NCBI GenBank assembly: GCA_000432515.1
Contig: HF995995.1
Location: 48,121-75,860, forward strand
Direction: 5' to 3'
From: Bacteroides sp. CAG:545
GTDB taxonomy: Bacteria > Bacteroidota > Bacteroidia > Bacteroidales > UBA932
DNA: 27,740 nucleotides
Positions 15,540 through 24,404 of this stretch are shown piece by piece. Position 1 is the stretch's first letter. Every line of letters starts with the position of its first letter. The translations under genes and the position numbers were made by a program. The notes beneath the pieces were generated by a model. That model was not told the origin of the DNA. It searched no databases and worked only from the letters and a program-made list of their open reading frames with translations.

Positions 15540-16608
15540 TTCCCGAGCCAAATGAGGATTTCGTTCCGGAAACCGCTGCGAATGTCCGGCTCAGGTCCGT
15601 GAGCTTTTTCACATAGTTTATGGTCTCGTAACCCTGGAATTTTCCGAGCTTTACAGTGTCCGCTTCCAGGATAGAGTCTTCTCTCATGTCCGGAATCACG
15701 GCCACTATGTCTTCCCATCTGCTGTGAGGCGCCCCTATTGATGCCGCATAGTTCATACAGTCCTTTATCCTGCCTTCCCCTGCATTGTATGCCGCAAGTG
15801 TAAACTTCATAAGTTCCTGCCTGTCAGAAGTATATGGCCGGAACATGTTCTGGAGATGCTTGAGATAGGTGACGGCGGTCCTGATGCTGACTTCCGGGTC
15901 CAGGAGATTGTCCGCCTGGAATCTGTCGGCAGTACGCGGCATCAGCTGCATAAGGCCCACGGCTCCTCTTCGCGACTGGGCTTCGATGTGGAACTGTGAC
16001 TCCTGCCAGATGAGTGCGGTCAGCATTGTCCTGTCCCAGCCGAGTTCTGCCGAGTATTTCCTGATGAGGTCATCGTAAGGGCTCAATGTCCTGTAGGTCC
16101 ATCCCTTTCTCAGTCGCCTATATGGTTCGTATCCCGGTGAGAACCGTCCCTTGATGATCTTATGCTCGTCGGTGATGCTGAATGTCGAGAGCCAATGGTT
16201 CACTTCATAATGTTCTGGGCGCAGCCGTCCGTGCACCAGCCACGAACTGCTGTCAGCAAGTGGGATTGACGCGAAAACGCTCTGGTCGAAAATCAGCGAG
16301 TCGTCGAACGGCATCACCACTATGTCCACGGCTCCGTTCTTGAGTGAGTCGATATACTCTTTTCCTCCGAGCATGATGTCGGTATTCTTGCCCAATTGCC
16401 AGGCGAAAAGCTGAAGCATTTCGTAGTTGTATCCGACCGCATATCTCATTGACGGAGAATTCTTTATGCTGATCACGCAGCGAAGCGTGTCCTTTTCGAA
16501 AGGCTCGCGTCTGCTGGTTGTTCTTTGCAACAGGGGAACCCCCACCATCACTATGACAGTAGGAATGAGATATTTCAGAACAACCTTGAGTTTCTTGGAT
16601 ATCTTCAT
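15448..16608 (-). CDS. mltF: MltF-like membrane-bound lytic transglycosylase
   Basis: This 386-residue protein has an N-terminal membrane segment (about 11-27), a solute-binding-like domain (about 40-155) and a transglycosylase SLT domain (about 170-310). The SLT catalytic Glu is E203 in ALIWQESQF; AVGLMQLMP and AAYNAGEGRI complete the signature. This domain order is that of MltF, which cleaves the MurNAc-GlcNAc bond in peptidoglycan. The last 40 residues are Ser/Thr/Gly/Pro-rich and lie within the opposite-strand overlap with the FtsX-like gene. It follows the porin gene after 46 bases and is probably co-transcribed. Confidence 0.92.
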   Translation of the reverse strand: MKISKKLKVVLKYLIPTVIVMVGVPLLQRTTSRREPFEKDTLRCVISIKNSPSMRYAVGYNYEMLQLFAWQLGKNTDIMLGGKEYIDSLKNGAVDIVVMPFDDSLIFDQSVFASIPLADSSSWLVHGRLRPEHYEVNHWLSTFSITDEHKIIKGRFSPGYEPYRRLRKGWTYRTLSPYDDLIRKYSAELGWDRTMLTALIWQESQFHIEAQSRRGAVGLMQLMPRTADRFQADNLLDPEVSIRTAVTYLKHLQNMFRPYTSDRQELMKFTLAAYNAGEGRIKDCMNYAASIGAPHSRWEDIVAVIPDMREDSILEADTVKLGKFQGYETINYVKKLTDLSRTFAAVSGTKSSFGSGTTGHGPSSPDPRPTRKDTAAAETTSSPDKK

Positions 16609-16654
16609 AGTTTCAGTGTTGTTGTTTTCAGGAAATGTTCCTCACGGTCAGTTC

Positions 16655-19441
16655 CTAAAATGTATTTTGTGTGGCGCCTCTTCCTGAACCGCCTCCGAAT
16701 CCTCCTCCGAATCCGCCGAGTCCTCCTCCTAACCCGCCAGAAGAGCCTGAGCCCTCTGAATTTGATGAGCCGCCGCCTAATGAACTGCCTCCGCTGACCG
16801 CCTTGTTCTTGGACGGCTGTATATAGAATGGCCAGTAGATGCCGATCTTGAATGCCCTCTGAGGCCTTATGTAGCCGTGTGCGCTGAAGTAGTCCGCGCT
16901 GTCCAGAGGCCAGCCCATATTTACATTGATCACCTTAACGAATATGCAGGCCCTCTTCCACTGGATGTTCACGAAAGCATCTATATAAGGGCAGTTGCCG
17001 TATTTTTCGACTTTCTGGTTGTAGAACATGCCGAGCGCAGGGCTGTATCCCGGCTCGTACCACTTGGTGGTGTAGGTGACATTGGCACCTATCTGCATCT
17101 GCATCACTTTCTTCACGACATTGAACTGCCAGTACCACCGCGCATTGATAGCGACCATAGGAAGCGGAATGACATCGTCGTTGGAAGATATCTGGAACAA
17201 TGCCCTGTTGTCGAAGTGCAGGCCCTTGAGCTTGAAGTTCTTGGTTACCCCTATCTTCAATACGCTGATGGCGTCGGTGCATTGTCTTGCCATCGCCATG
17301 CCGTCGTAATATACGTGGTTCTTCAACAGAGACCAGCCGGCTGACACGTCGAAGTTCCAATGCGGAATCGAGAATGAGCCTGTGAGTCTGGTGTCGGAAA
17401 TCTTCGAGAAATCATTGTCCCATTTGTAATGGTTCGAATAATAGTGCTGCTGATAGTAGTCAGGCTCGTCGAGCGTCGTCTCGAAATGTATGTTGAATGA
17501 CATCGGACTCTTCTTGTAGCGCCTGAAAGGGTAGATGTTGAATCCCATATTGGCATTGATTCCGAAGTCATTGATTTCCTTTCCTGCGAAGGTGTAGAAA
17601 CCGTCGGCGTCCCAGTGGAAATAGTTCTTGAACTGGCCTTTCACGCCGCCGTACAGATAGGCTGAGTTCCATACCACGTTCCCTCCCTTCTTCTTGAGGT
17701 AACTGTCTGGGGTGAACATATAGTAGTTCAGCAACTTGTCTCCGATACCGGCGTTTATGGACGATACGATGGCGTCGTCAGCCCACGGCTGGAGCTTGAT
17801 GAACACTTTGTTTTCGAATTTCATGACTCTCAGGGAGTCAGCGGATTCCAAAGGATTCAGATAGAACTTTCCGTTGTACAGGTCCCGTGCGTTCGTGTCA
17901 TCAGCACTGATTTTGTCCTTGTATATCTTGCGATATGTGGAGTATTCACTCGAATGTCCGATAAATGCGGTCGTAAGGTCGGTGTCCAGCGTGTCTTTCG
18001 CCGAAGCTTCCGCGCGCTCGTCCGCCTTGGCCTGAAGCAGTTCCTCCATCCTGATGATGGCGATGCTGTCTCCGGTAGCCATCACGCTGTCCCTGTACAT
18101 CTGTTCCTTTTTGAGGACCTTCTTTTCCTGCAGCTTGCGGATGAATGTGAACGGAATCCTGTATGTCTGGTCGAGGAATACGGTGTTCTTCTTTATCAAT
18201 GTCGAGGCGTCCTTCAGCCTCACGTCTATTTCCCTGGAGCCGACCGTGGTGTCCCTGATCCAGAAATTGTCCACGATTCCGCCGTTCTCGCCCTTGTCCA
18301 TCTTGTTGTAGATGTAGCCGGCGTGGGCAAGGTATTTCTTGCCTGTGAAGTTCGTGGAAGCGGCAAATGTCCTGTTGTCCACCCTTTCGTTTTCGAGCAT
18401 GCCGTTCGCACCGAACCTGTCGTATTCCAATGTGAAGTTCCATGACGGCAGGATGTTCTGCGTCGTCATTATGTGCAGATTGTTCTCCGCCCTCTCCTCA
18501 TTTGCGAACAATGTTCCCCAGTATGCAAGTTCCGTATATGGGGTCTTGGTATTGTAGAAAGGAAGTGAATAAGGATTGTAGCTGTAACATTCATACGGGG
18601 TGTAGAACGTCACGCCCTCCGCGCTCTTCCTCTTGAAGAAGTCGTAATACTGTGTGGCAGAGCCGACTATGCCGAGATATGAGACGTTTACATCCTCGCG
18701 GTAGAACGGATAGTCGTTGAACCTGTAGTTGTAGGAAGTGTCCAGCTTCTGAAGGTGTACGTCATTGAAGTAACTTCCTTTGTTCCAGGTCAATATCCTC
18801 TTATAGTACAATGAATCAGGCACCGCGAACGTCTCCAGGATTCTCGGAGTGTTCTCCCTGATACTGTCCCTTATGGCGAGCAGGCTGTCCTTGGCGTTCA
18901 GGATGCTGTCTATCATCACCTGGCGGGCCTTCATCTTCTGCTCGAAGTCGTATTTCTTGCGGGCGGCCTTGTCGAGCGAGGCGTACCATTCATTGAACTT
19001 GCGTATCGCCGTTTCCGTGGAATCTATCTTGTACAGGGAGTCCAGTTTCGGCCAATCGATGCTGTCGCCGGCATTTTTCAGGGAGTCTCTGACGATCACG
19101 TGAGTGAGGGAGTCCTTGATGGCGACATAGTACTTGTATCTGAACGGGTCTGTAAAGCGCAATGAATCTGGAACTTTCATCGTGTCTCTTGCCGTGATGA
19201 CGACTTCGTTCGAGTCGCCGGACGTCAGTTCGAATGACATGGAGTCCTCACGGGCACGTTCATATTCAGACCTGAACTTGGTGAAGATGTCGTTGCTGTA
19301 TATTACGGTGTCACGGGATGCCTCAGCCCCGCGTGAAGCCATTGCTCTTGAAAAATCGGATGCGAAACTCTGTACGGCAACTATTCCGACAACCAATGCC
19401 GGAAACCATATCTTGGATATTGCGGATAATACTCGTTTCAT
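16655..19441 (-). CDS. Large putative outer-membrane porin with Gly/Ser-rich tail
   Basis: This 928-residue protein, starting MKRVLSAISKIWFPALVVGI with a signal peptide ending near SFASDF, is preferred over a 20-residue longer start at 19501. The N-terminal 150 residues are charged and may be coiled or helical. The rest is rich in aromatic and alternating residues with repeated tyrosine, typical of an outer-membrane beta-barrel, and the overall size and order match the Bacteroidota 'putative porin' family. After the barrel ends near FKIGIYWPFYIQPSKN, a tail of about 45 residues made mostly of Gly and Ser follows, then a final NTF. The gene precedes mltF. Substrate unknown. Confidence 0.82.
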   Translation of the reverse strand: MKRVLSAISKIWFPALVVGIVAVQSFASDFSRAMASRGAEASRDTVIYSNDIFTKFRSEYERAREDSMSFELTSGDSNEVVITARDTMKVPDSLRFTDPFRYKYYVAIKDSLTHVIVRDSLKNAGDSIDWPKLDSLYKIDSTETAIRKFNEWYASLDKAARKKYDFEQKMKARQVMIDSILNAKDSLLAIRDSIRENTPRILETFAVPDSLYYKRILTWNKGSYFNDVHLQKLDTSYNYRFNDYPFYREDVNVSYLGIVGSATQYYDFFKRKSAEGVTFYTPYECYSYNPYSLPFYNTKTPYTELAYWGTLFANEERAENNLHIMTTQNILPSWNFTLEYDRFGANGMLENERVDNRTFAASTNFTGKKYLAHAGYIYNKMDKGENGGIVDNFWIRDTTVGSREIDVRLKDASTLIKKNTVFLDQTYRIPFTFIRKLQEKKVLKKEQMYRDSVMATGDSIAIIRMEELLQAKADERAEASAKDTLDTDLTTAFIGHSSEYSTYRKIYKDKISADDTNARDLYNGKFYLNPLESADSLRVMKFENKVFIKLQPWADDAIVSSINAGIGDKLLNYYMFTPDSYLKKKGGNVVWNSAYLYGGVKGQFKNYFHWDADGFYTFAGKEINDFGINANMGFNIYPFRRYKKSPMSFNIHFETTLDEPDYYQQHYYSNHYKWDNDFSKISDTRLTGSFSIPHWNFDVSAGWSLLKNHVYYDGMAMARQCTDAISVLKIGVTKNFKLKGLHFDNRALFQISSNDDVIPLPMVAINARWYWQFNVVKKVMQMQIGANVTYTTKWYEPGYSPALGMFYNQKVEKYGNCPYIDAFVNIQWKRACIFVKVINVNMGWPLDSADYFSAHGYIRPQRAFKIGIYWPFYIQPSKNKAVSGGSSLGGGSSNSEGSGSSGGLGGGLGGFGGGFGGGSGRGATQNTF

Positions 19442-19498
19442 ATATGTCACAAGATTTGCATAGATCCTGCCATGCCGGCGGAATTGCGCATCATCTTG

Positions 19499-19506
19499 CA
19501 AATGTA
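19499..19506 (-). promoter_or_regulatory. Candidate -7 box before the porin gene
   Basis: TACATTTG on the minus strand (19506-19499) matches TAnnTTTG exactly, but no good TTTG lies 19-21 bases upstream. It would give a leader of about 50 bases in the 77-base gap after phoH. Confidence 0.3.
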
Positions 19507-19518
19507 GTGATTTTTTCG

Positions 19519-20466
19519 CTATTCCTCATTTTTTGCATTGTCGAATGCTTTGACGATCTTGGTGACCAGCGGGTGACGCACGATGTCTTCATTGGTGAAG
19601 AATATGGTGCCTACCCCGTTGAGGTCTTTCAGCAGTGAAATGCCACGGAGGAGTCCGGAGTCTTCCTTTTTCGGAAGGTCCACCTGGCTGGCGTCGCCTG
19701 TGACAATGAATTTGGCATTTGTGCCCATTCTGGTAAGGAACATTTTCAGCTGGCCGAGGTTGGTGTTCTGCGCCTCATCCAGGATTACGCATGCCTTGTC
19801 CAGCGTGCGGCCTCTCATATATGCCAATGGCGCTATCTGGATGGTCCCGTCAGTCATGAACTCCTGCAGTTTCTTGACCGGAATCATGTCTCCGAGCGCA
19901 TCGTAAAGCGGCTGAAGGTACGGATCCAGCTTGTCTTTCAGGTCGCCGGGCAGGAATCCGAGTCTCTCGCCGGCCTCCACCGCAGGACGGGTGAGGATGA
20001 TCCGCTTGATCTCCCTGTTTTTCAATGCCCTGACTGCCAATGCTATGGCTATATATGTCTTTCCGGTTCCGGCAGGGCCCACCGCGAAAGTGAGGTCATT
20101 GAGGAAATAGGATTTGACCATCTCCTGTTGTCTCTGGTTTCTGGCTCTGATGGGCTTGCCGTCAGTTCCGTGCACGATTACCGCATCCCCGTTCAGCGTA
20201 AAACTGTCCGGAGAAGTCTCGCCGTCGAAGATGTCCTCCACATCGAATTTGGTGAGGTTCATCTTGTGCTTCCTCCTCTCTATGAGCTCTTCGAGTTTGT
20301 TCCCGAACTGCTCAATCTGTGCCGGCGAGCCGTCCAGTATTATCTGATTTCCACGCGCCGCCACCTTCAGTCCGGGAAAATAAGAACAGAATTCTTCCAA
20401 TATCTTGTTCCCTGCCCCATATATCTCGATCGGGTCGATTGCCTCCAATGTTATGACATTCTTCAT
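19519..20466 (-). CDS. phoH: PhoH-family ATPase
   Basis: This 315-residue protein has an N-terminal KH-like region (about 1-70), Walker A GPAGTGKT (130-137) and Walker B CVILDEAQN (D230, E231), as in the PhoH core. Family members are cytoplasmic ATPases linked to RNA metabolism, often beside ybeY; no such neighbour is present here. The length is normal. It has its own promoter and is followed 77 bases on by the porin gene on the same strand. It might share transcription with the porin gene. Confidence 0.93.
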   Translation of the reverse strand: MKNVITLEAIDPIEIYGAGNKILEEFCSYFPGLKVAARGNQIILDGSPAQIEQFGNKLEELIERRKHKMNLTKFDVEDIFDGETSPDSFTLNGDAVIVHGTDGKPIRARNQRQQEMVKSYFLNDLTFAVGPAGTGKTYIAIALAVRALKNREIKRIILTRPAVEAGERLGFLPGDLKDKLDPYLQPLYDALGDMIPVKKLQEFMTDGTIQIAPLAYMRGRTLDKACVILDEAQNTNLGQLKMFLTRMGTNAKFIVTGDASQVDLPKKEDSGLLRGISLLKDLNGVGTIFFTNEDIVRHPLVTKIVKAFDNAKNEE

Positions 20467-20493
20467 TGTCTCTTCAATATTCTATATCCTTTG

Positions 20494-20524
20494 CAAATTT
20501 ACAGCATTATCCCGTCACTTGAAA
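20494..20524 (-). promoter_or_regulatory. Candidate phoH promoter
   Basis: On the minus strand TTTC (20524-20521), 19 bases, then TAAATTTG (20501-20494). The -7 box is exact and the -33 box has one mismatch. The start would lie about 20 bases ahead of the ATG at 20466. Confidence 0.5.
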
Positions 20525-20542
20525 ATAAATGTCTTGAAGCCG

Positions 20543-20579
20543 AAAAGGCTCCGATATCGCTATCCCGCGACACGGAGCC
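20543..20579 (-). terminator. Candidate terminator for a minus-strand transcript upstream of phoH
   Basis: GGCTCCG (20547-20553) pairs with CGGAGCC (20573-20579), and an inner TCGC/GCGA stem lies between. On the minus strand the stem is followed by TTTT, then C. The T-tract is short. It would end a transcript carrying the small frame at 20615-20872. Confidence 0.5.
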
Positions 20580-20614
20580 CTGATATCCGAAAAGTATGTG
20601 CAGAAGACGCTTCC

Positions 20615-20872
20615 TTAGAGGTCGCAGTCCTCTACGACCCAGTCTTTATCTATGTAATAGATGAGTTTTACTTTTGCAAGCCCCTTCAAGCCATTCTCTA
20701 CGCTGTTGAATATGCGGCCTACATCAGAAACCTTATCGGTCTTTATAATGACTTCAGCCTTTTTGCCCACGTCGTCCTTCACATTGTTCCTCACGGGTGC
20801 GAATCGTGGGGTTTTGCCCCCGTCGTTGGATTCACGTGTGCAAATCCAGCCATTTTGCCCCCGTCGTGCCAT
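20615..20872 (-). CDS. Small hypothetical protein, possibly a gene remnant fused to repeats
   Basis: This 85-residue frame ends KDWVVEDCDL. Its first 30 residues (for example RRGQNGWICTR) come directly from the hairpin repeats at 20791-20867, and GKKAEV lies in a half copy of the same repeat. Only the C-terminal 45 residues, alternating charged and hydrophobic (IIKTDKVSDVGRIFNSVENG), look like an ordinary protein. A GTG at 20779 would give a 54-residue protein free of the full repeat units. A candidate terminator lies 36 bases downstream. It is either a small real gene whose start was invaded by repeats or a remnant of a longer gene. I recognise no family. Confidence 0.4.
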   Translation of the reverse strand: MARRGQNGWICTRESNDGGKTPRFAPVRNNVKDDVGKKAEVIIKTDKVSDVGRIFNSVENGLKGLAKVKLIYYIDKDWVVEDCDL

Positions 20873-20918
20873 TGTGAAGTTGTCACGGGTGCAAATCAGG
20901 CCTTTTTGCCCCCGTGGA
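20752..20918. repeat. Tandem hairpin-forming repeats: three units plus a half copy
   Basis: Units of about 36 bases at 20791-20826, 20832-20867 and 20883-20918 share the pattern TCACGGGTGCAAATC, a variable centre, then TTTTGCCCCCGT. ACGGGTGCAAA and TTTGCCCCCGT pair into a stem of about 11 bp with one or two mismatches, so each unit is a hairpin with a different loop. A half copy of the right arm (AGCC-TTTTTGCCCACGTCGT) lies at 20752-20775. Spacing is 51, 41, 51 bases, with linkers of 15, 5 and 15 bases. The arrangement resembles REP-like palindromes. Confidence 0.8.
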
Positions 20919-20938
20919 TTAAACTTGATGTTTCGTAG

Positions 20939-20969
20939 TTTGAAATCTTAGTTTTATTTTCTACCTTTC
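20939..20969 (+). promoter_or_regulatory. Candidate promoter of the RHS-type cassette
   Basis: TTTG (20939-20942), 19 bases, then TACCTTTC (20962-20969); the -7 box has one mismatch. It sits 20 bases after the last hairpin repeat and gives a leader of about 50 bases before the ATG at 21026. Confidence 0.5.
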
Positions 20970-21025
20970 TGACTACATAGTATAAGAACTGATATTCAAC
21001 ACTTGAACAAGCCAATAACCTACTT

Positions 21026-23116
21026 ATGAAACGCACAACTCTACTGATTGTCATTCTGACATTATTTGGCAGTTCGCCGCTTTGGTCTCAAGATTCAGAC
21101 CAGAGCATACAAGAATATGCACATGGGACGCCTATTCCAGAGGGTCAATTTGACCCCTTGGTTCCTGATGTCTATAGCATGACTCGCTATAAAGGCGGAA
21201 GTGCCGATCTGTACACAGGTTTCGCTTCATATTCAATTGATATATACAATTATACTGACAAGTATTTCAACATTCCTGTAAAGATTGCATATTGCGGAAA
21301 TGGATACAAACCAAACCAGCCTTCTGGCGTTGTAGGTTTAGGATGGAATCTGAACGTTGGCGGTATCATAACCCGCGAAATAAGAGGAATTCCCGATGAA
21401 GCTACAGACAGAGTGTATGCGAACAAGAATAGTGGCGCCGGAAAAATAGATGACGTTTTTAGAATCGCATCACGTGCAGGTTTAGGACACAACACATTAA
21501 AGCACATGATCAGTGCATACTATAACGAAACCAATATCAATATATTTGGTTTTGGTGCGAGGACGGTTTCTTCAAAGGCATTAAAAGCTATGGATTTCGC
21601 ATATTCTGGTGAAATCGGCCGCGAACTCATTCTTTTTCAAGAAGAGATAGACAACCATGAAAGCACAAAAAAATTCGAGGTGGAGTCAGACTTGTATCAT
21701 TTCGATTTCATGGGCATCAAAGGAACATTTATACTTGGCGACGGTCCGGAATGCATTGTTCTCAATTCGAATAGCCCCGTAGGCGAATTGAGAATTATAT
21801 ATAATTATAACGTTGCCTCTCCTCTCTTGTCATCCTTTAAAATCACCATGGGAGATGGCAATACCTATACCTTCAAAGACATCGATACTCACACAAGTTC
21901 GAGCGACTGGGGATATCAAGGCTACTCTCCTGAAAGCGAAAACAGTATTTCTTGTTGGAAGTTAACGAAAATTGAAACTCAAAATGACATGACTGCTGAG
22001 TTTGAATACGGTCCCGAGTTCTCGACAGAAATAGAAAACAAAGCTATTTGCGTAGATGCGTTAACAGTTAGTAAGGCATCCGGCGAGCGTCATGAATCTT
22101 GGCATGATTGCGGGATGTACAAAGAAGGAACCGTCAAGAATAACCTTTATCAGAGTAATATCTCGAAAATAACGATTCCTGATCGGGCCACAATTCACTT
22201 TACATATGACGACAATAAACTCATATCCATTATAGTCAATAATGTCAACAACCGCCAAGTCCGAAGTTGCAGCCTATCATACAAACAGTTTGGTCCTCAA
22301 TGTCTATTGAAAAATATCTGGCTCTCAAGTGAAGGAGAATATACTTTTCAATACTATGGAGAAGACAGTACAACCTCGATTCCAGACTCTCCGACATGGC
22401 TGGAAGACTGGTATGGCTATTATTCTGATGACATAACAATACCTACCTATAAAAGCGGAAGTTTGAAAACATACTCCACGAAGCTTTTGGACAGTAAGAG
22501 CAAATTCAATTTCAATGATACCAGATTCTTGATGCTCAAATGCATGATTTACCCAACTGGGGGATATTCTGTTTATAATTACGAACAGAACCGTTATCTG
22601 CGAAAATTCAAAAATACTCTGCTCGATGAAGAACAGGCAACTGGTGGAATTAGAGTATATCGAATCGAGACATACAGCAGCGATAACGTGCTTAAGTATT
22701 CAAAAAAATATCGTTACGTTACGACGGAAGGACGATGTTCAGGCATATTGAATATTGAACCTCACATTTACTTTCATTATAAACTAGAATCTCCTACTTT
22801 ATTCATTGAAAGAGAAGTCGTTTCATCAATGTTTATCAGTTCACAACCAAGAAATTATCATATAGGATATACAAGAGTGTTGGAGGAAACTTATTCTGCA
22901 GCAGACAGTGTTGCCTGCTCAACGGTCGAGTATGATTTTTGCCCTCCTTCCGATGGGCCCTATGAAGAATCATTCAACAGTTCGACATCCGACTTTATCT
23001 CTCAAGACGGTCAGAAATTTACATATCATGATCTTGGATCAGACTACGTCTCAGCACAAGAGAATAATGGCTCTCTTGTAGGTACACTAAACCACAACGT
23101 TTATGAAAACAAATAG
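21026..23116 (+). CDS. Secreted RHS-type N-terminal domain protein lacking YD repeats
   Basis: This 696-residue protein has a signal peptide (MKRTTLLIVILTLFGSSPLW, cleavage near SQ-DS). The segment PDVYSMTRYKGGSADLYTG (about 47-65) and VVGLGWNLNVGGIITREIRG (about 102-121) resemble the N-terminal region of large Bacteroidota RHS/SpvB-like secreted proteins. In those, a beta-sandwich region is followed by YD repeats and a toxic C-terminus; here the frame stops after LVGTLNHNVYENK with no YD repeat or core. It is AT-richer than flanking genes. Its end overlaps the next gene by 14 bases. Role unknown; polymorphic-toxin remnant, structural surface protein or an independent short family are all possible. 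Confidence 0.8.
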   Translation: MKRTTLLIVILTLFGSSPLWSQDSDQSIQEYAHGTPIPEGQFDPLVPDVYSMTRYKGGSADLYTGFASYSIDIYNYTDKYFNIPVKIAYCGNGYKPNQPSGVVGLGWNLNVGGIITREIRGIPDEATDRVYANKNSGAGKIDDVFRIASRAGLGHNTLKHMISAYYNETNINIFGFGARTVSSKALKAMDFAYSGEIGRELILFQEEIDNHESTKKFEVESDLYHFDFMGIKGTFILGDGPECIVLNSNSPVGELRIIYNYNVASPLLSSFKITMGDGNTYTFKDIDTHTSSSDWGYQGYSPESENSISCWKLTKIETQNDMTAEFEYGPEFSTEIENKAICVDALTVSKASGERHESWHDCGMYKEGTVKNNLYQSNISKITIPDRATIHFTYDDNKLISIIVNNVNNRQVRSCSLSYKQFGPQCLLKNIWLSSEGEYTFQYYGEDSTTSIPDSPTWLEDWYGYYSDDITIPTYKSGSLKTYSTKLLDSKSKFNFNDTRFLMLKCMIYPTGGYSVYNYEQNRYLRKFKNTLLDEEQATGGIRVYRIETYSSDNVLKYSKKYRYVTTEGRCSGILNIEPHIYFHYKLESPTLFIEREVVSSMFISSQPRNYHIGYTRVLEETYSAADSVACSTVEYDFCPPSDGPYEESFNSSTSDFISQDGQKFTYHDLGSDYVSAQENNGSLVGTLNHNVYENK

Positions 23117-24404
23117 ATTATTGTGGATAATTATCGTAGCTTTTGCGTTATTATTCTTGCCATATGGGAGTGGTGCACATATAAGAAGCGATAAACGCAT
23201 AAAGATTGCAGAAGACACCTGTTTCTATATGGCATCCGGTGGCAGATATCCGTCGTTACCTTCAGATAGCAGCAAAGTCAAAAATCATTTTTACGATACG
23301 GGTATGCAATTCATGCTTGTTGACGACAATGGTAATGTGATTCGCAAAACTCCATTTGTGTTTTCCTTTATATCACGTAGTTATGATGGCTTTAATGTCG
23401 AAATCATCGAGCCTGTGATTTTTCATAAAGATACAACGACTTTAGATCTTGTGTTTCTGCATTTGGACAGCAACTTCAATTTGAAATTCATATATCCAGC
23501 GAATTGTATTGCCCGCAGTCCATATGGGGCCAAAGGAATATCTTACATTTTGAACCATGGTTTTTGGGGTGCCGTAGATTCTTTGGGACATTATATCTAC
23601 GAGCCCGAATATGATGAAATCGTGAACATTGATCATAATAGTGATGAATTGGATGCCCTTAAAATTAAATACGGGAAAAATAATGAAGACAATATACGCA
23701 TGAGGGTATTCAGGTCGGAGTATGAAAAGAACTCTTATGAGCACTATGACCTTTATATGCCGGCTGATTGCTTGCCATATGTGATACACCCGGGCAACTT
23801 GGGGCAATTCTTCGACGAAGCGGATGAACTCATGGCATTAGAATATCTCCAGGGAAAATATGGAACATCTCAAAAGTTCAACGAGTTGTATCAATTTCAC
23901 CATGGAATATTCTGCGCGATTACTCATAATATGGATAAATCCATAAATCTTTTCACAACACTAAGTAACAGCAGTAATCGTAACATACGTTCATTGTCAA
24001 GAAAGAATCTAAGATCAATTGAGCGTCACTCAAAACGCACGAAAATAGCATTTAAAAAGTATGACACAAACACTGTCGAGCCAAATAGACAGAGGGCAAA
24101 AGGCCTCAAAATGGACATGGTGATATCCCACATTACTGACAATGGGGAATTTGCAAGACGATATCGTGAGAATGTATATGACATCCAAGTCGGTAAAAGA
24201 ATACTTTTGTATGACAAGAACGGCCAAGTTCTAAAATGCACACTGCCAATATATGATGACGTGCAGTTCAATAAAGATGAAATAATCTGCACTAGAAACA
24301 TCACGTATTCAGACAAGTACACGATCCAGCTTTTAATGACCTTAGATAAGGATTTAAACGTCAAAGATAATTCAGCCAGAGACATACGGTCAACTGACAA
24401 TTGA
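23103..24404 (+). CDS. Secreted or membrane-anchored protein with WG-repeat-like segment, unknown
   Basis: This 433-residue protein begins MKTNRLLWIIIVAFALLFLP, an N-terminal signal or anchor. The motif GFWGAVDSLG followed by IYEPEYDEI (about 153-173) looks like a WG repeat unit, and DNGNVIRKTPF and DKNGQVLKCTLPIYDDV are weaker relatives, so a beta-propeller-like or WG-type region is possible. A basic stretch lies at about 295-340. No enzyme motif is recognised. It overlaps the RHS-type gene by 14 bases and shares its AT-rich composition, so the two are very likely co-expressed and may work together, for example as effector and partner or immunity protein. That role is inference. Confidence 0.75.
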   Translation: MKTNRLLWIIIVAFALLFLPYGSGAHIRSDKRIKIAEDTCFYMASGGRYPSLPSDSSKVKNHFYDTGMQFMLVDDNGNVIRKTPFVFSFISRSYDGFNVEIIEPVIFHKDTTTLDLVFLHLDSNFNLKFIYPANCIARSPYGAKGISYILNHGFWGAVDSLGHYIYEPEYDEIVNIDHNSDELDALKIKYGKNNEDNIRMRVFRSEYEKNSYEHYDLYMPADCLPYVIHPGNLGQFFDEADELMALEYLQGKYGTSQKFNELYQFHHGIFCAITHNMDKSINLFTTLSNSSNRNIRSLSRKNLRSIERHSKRTKIAFKKYDTNTVEPNRQRAKGLKMDMVISHITDNGEFARRYRENVYDIQVGKRILLYDKNGQVLKCTLPIYDDVQFNKDEIICTRNITYSDKYTIQLLMTLDKDLNVKDNSARDIRSTDN

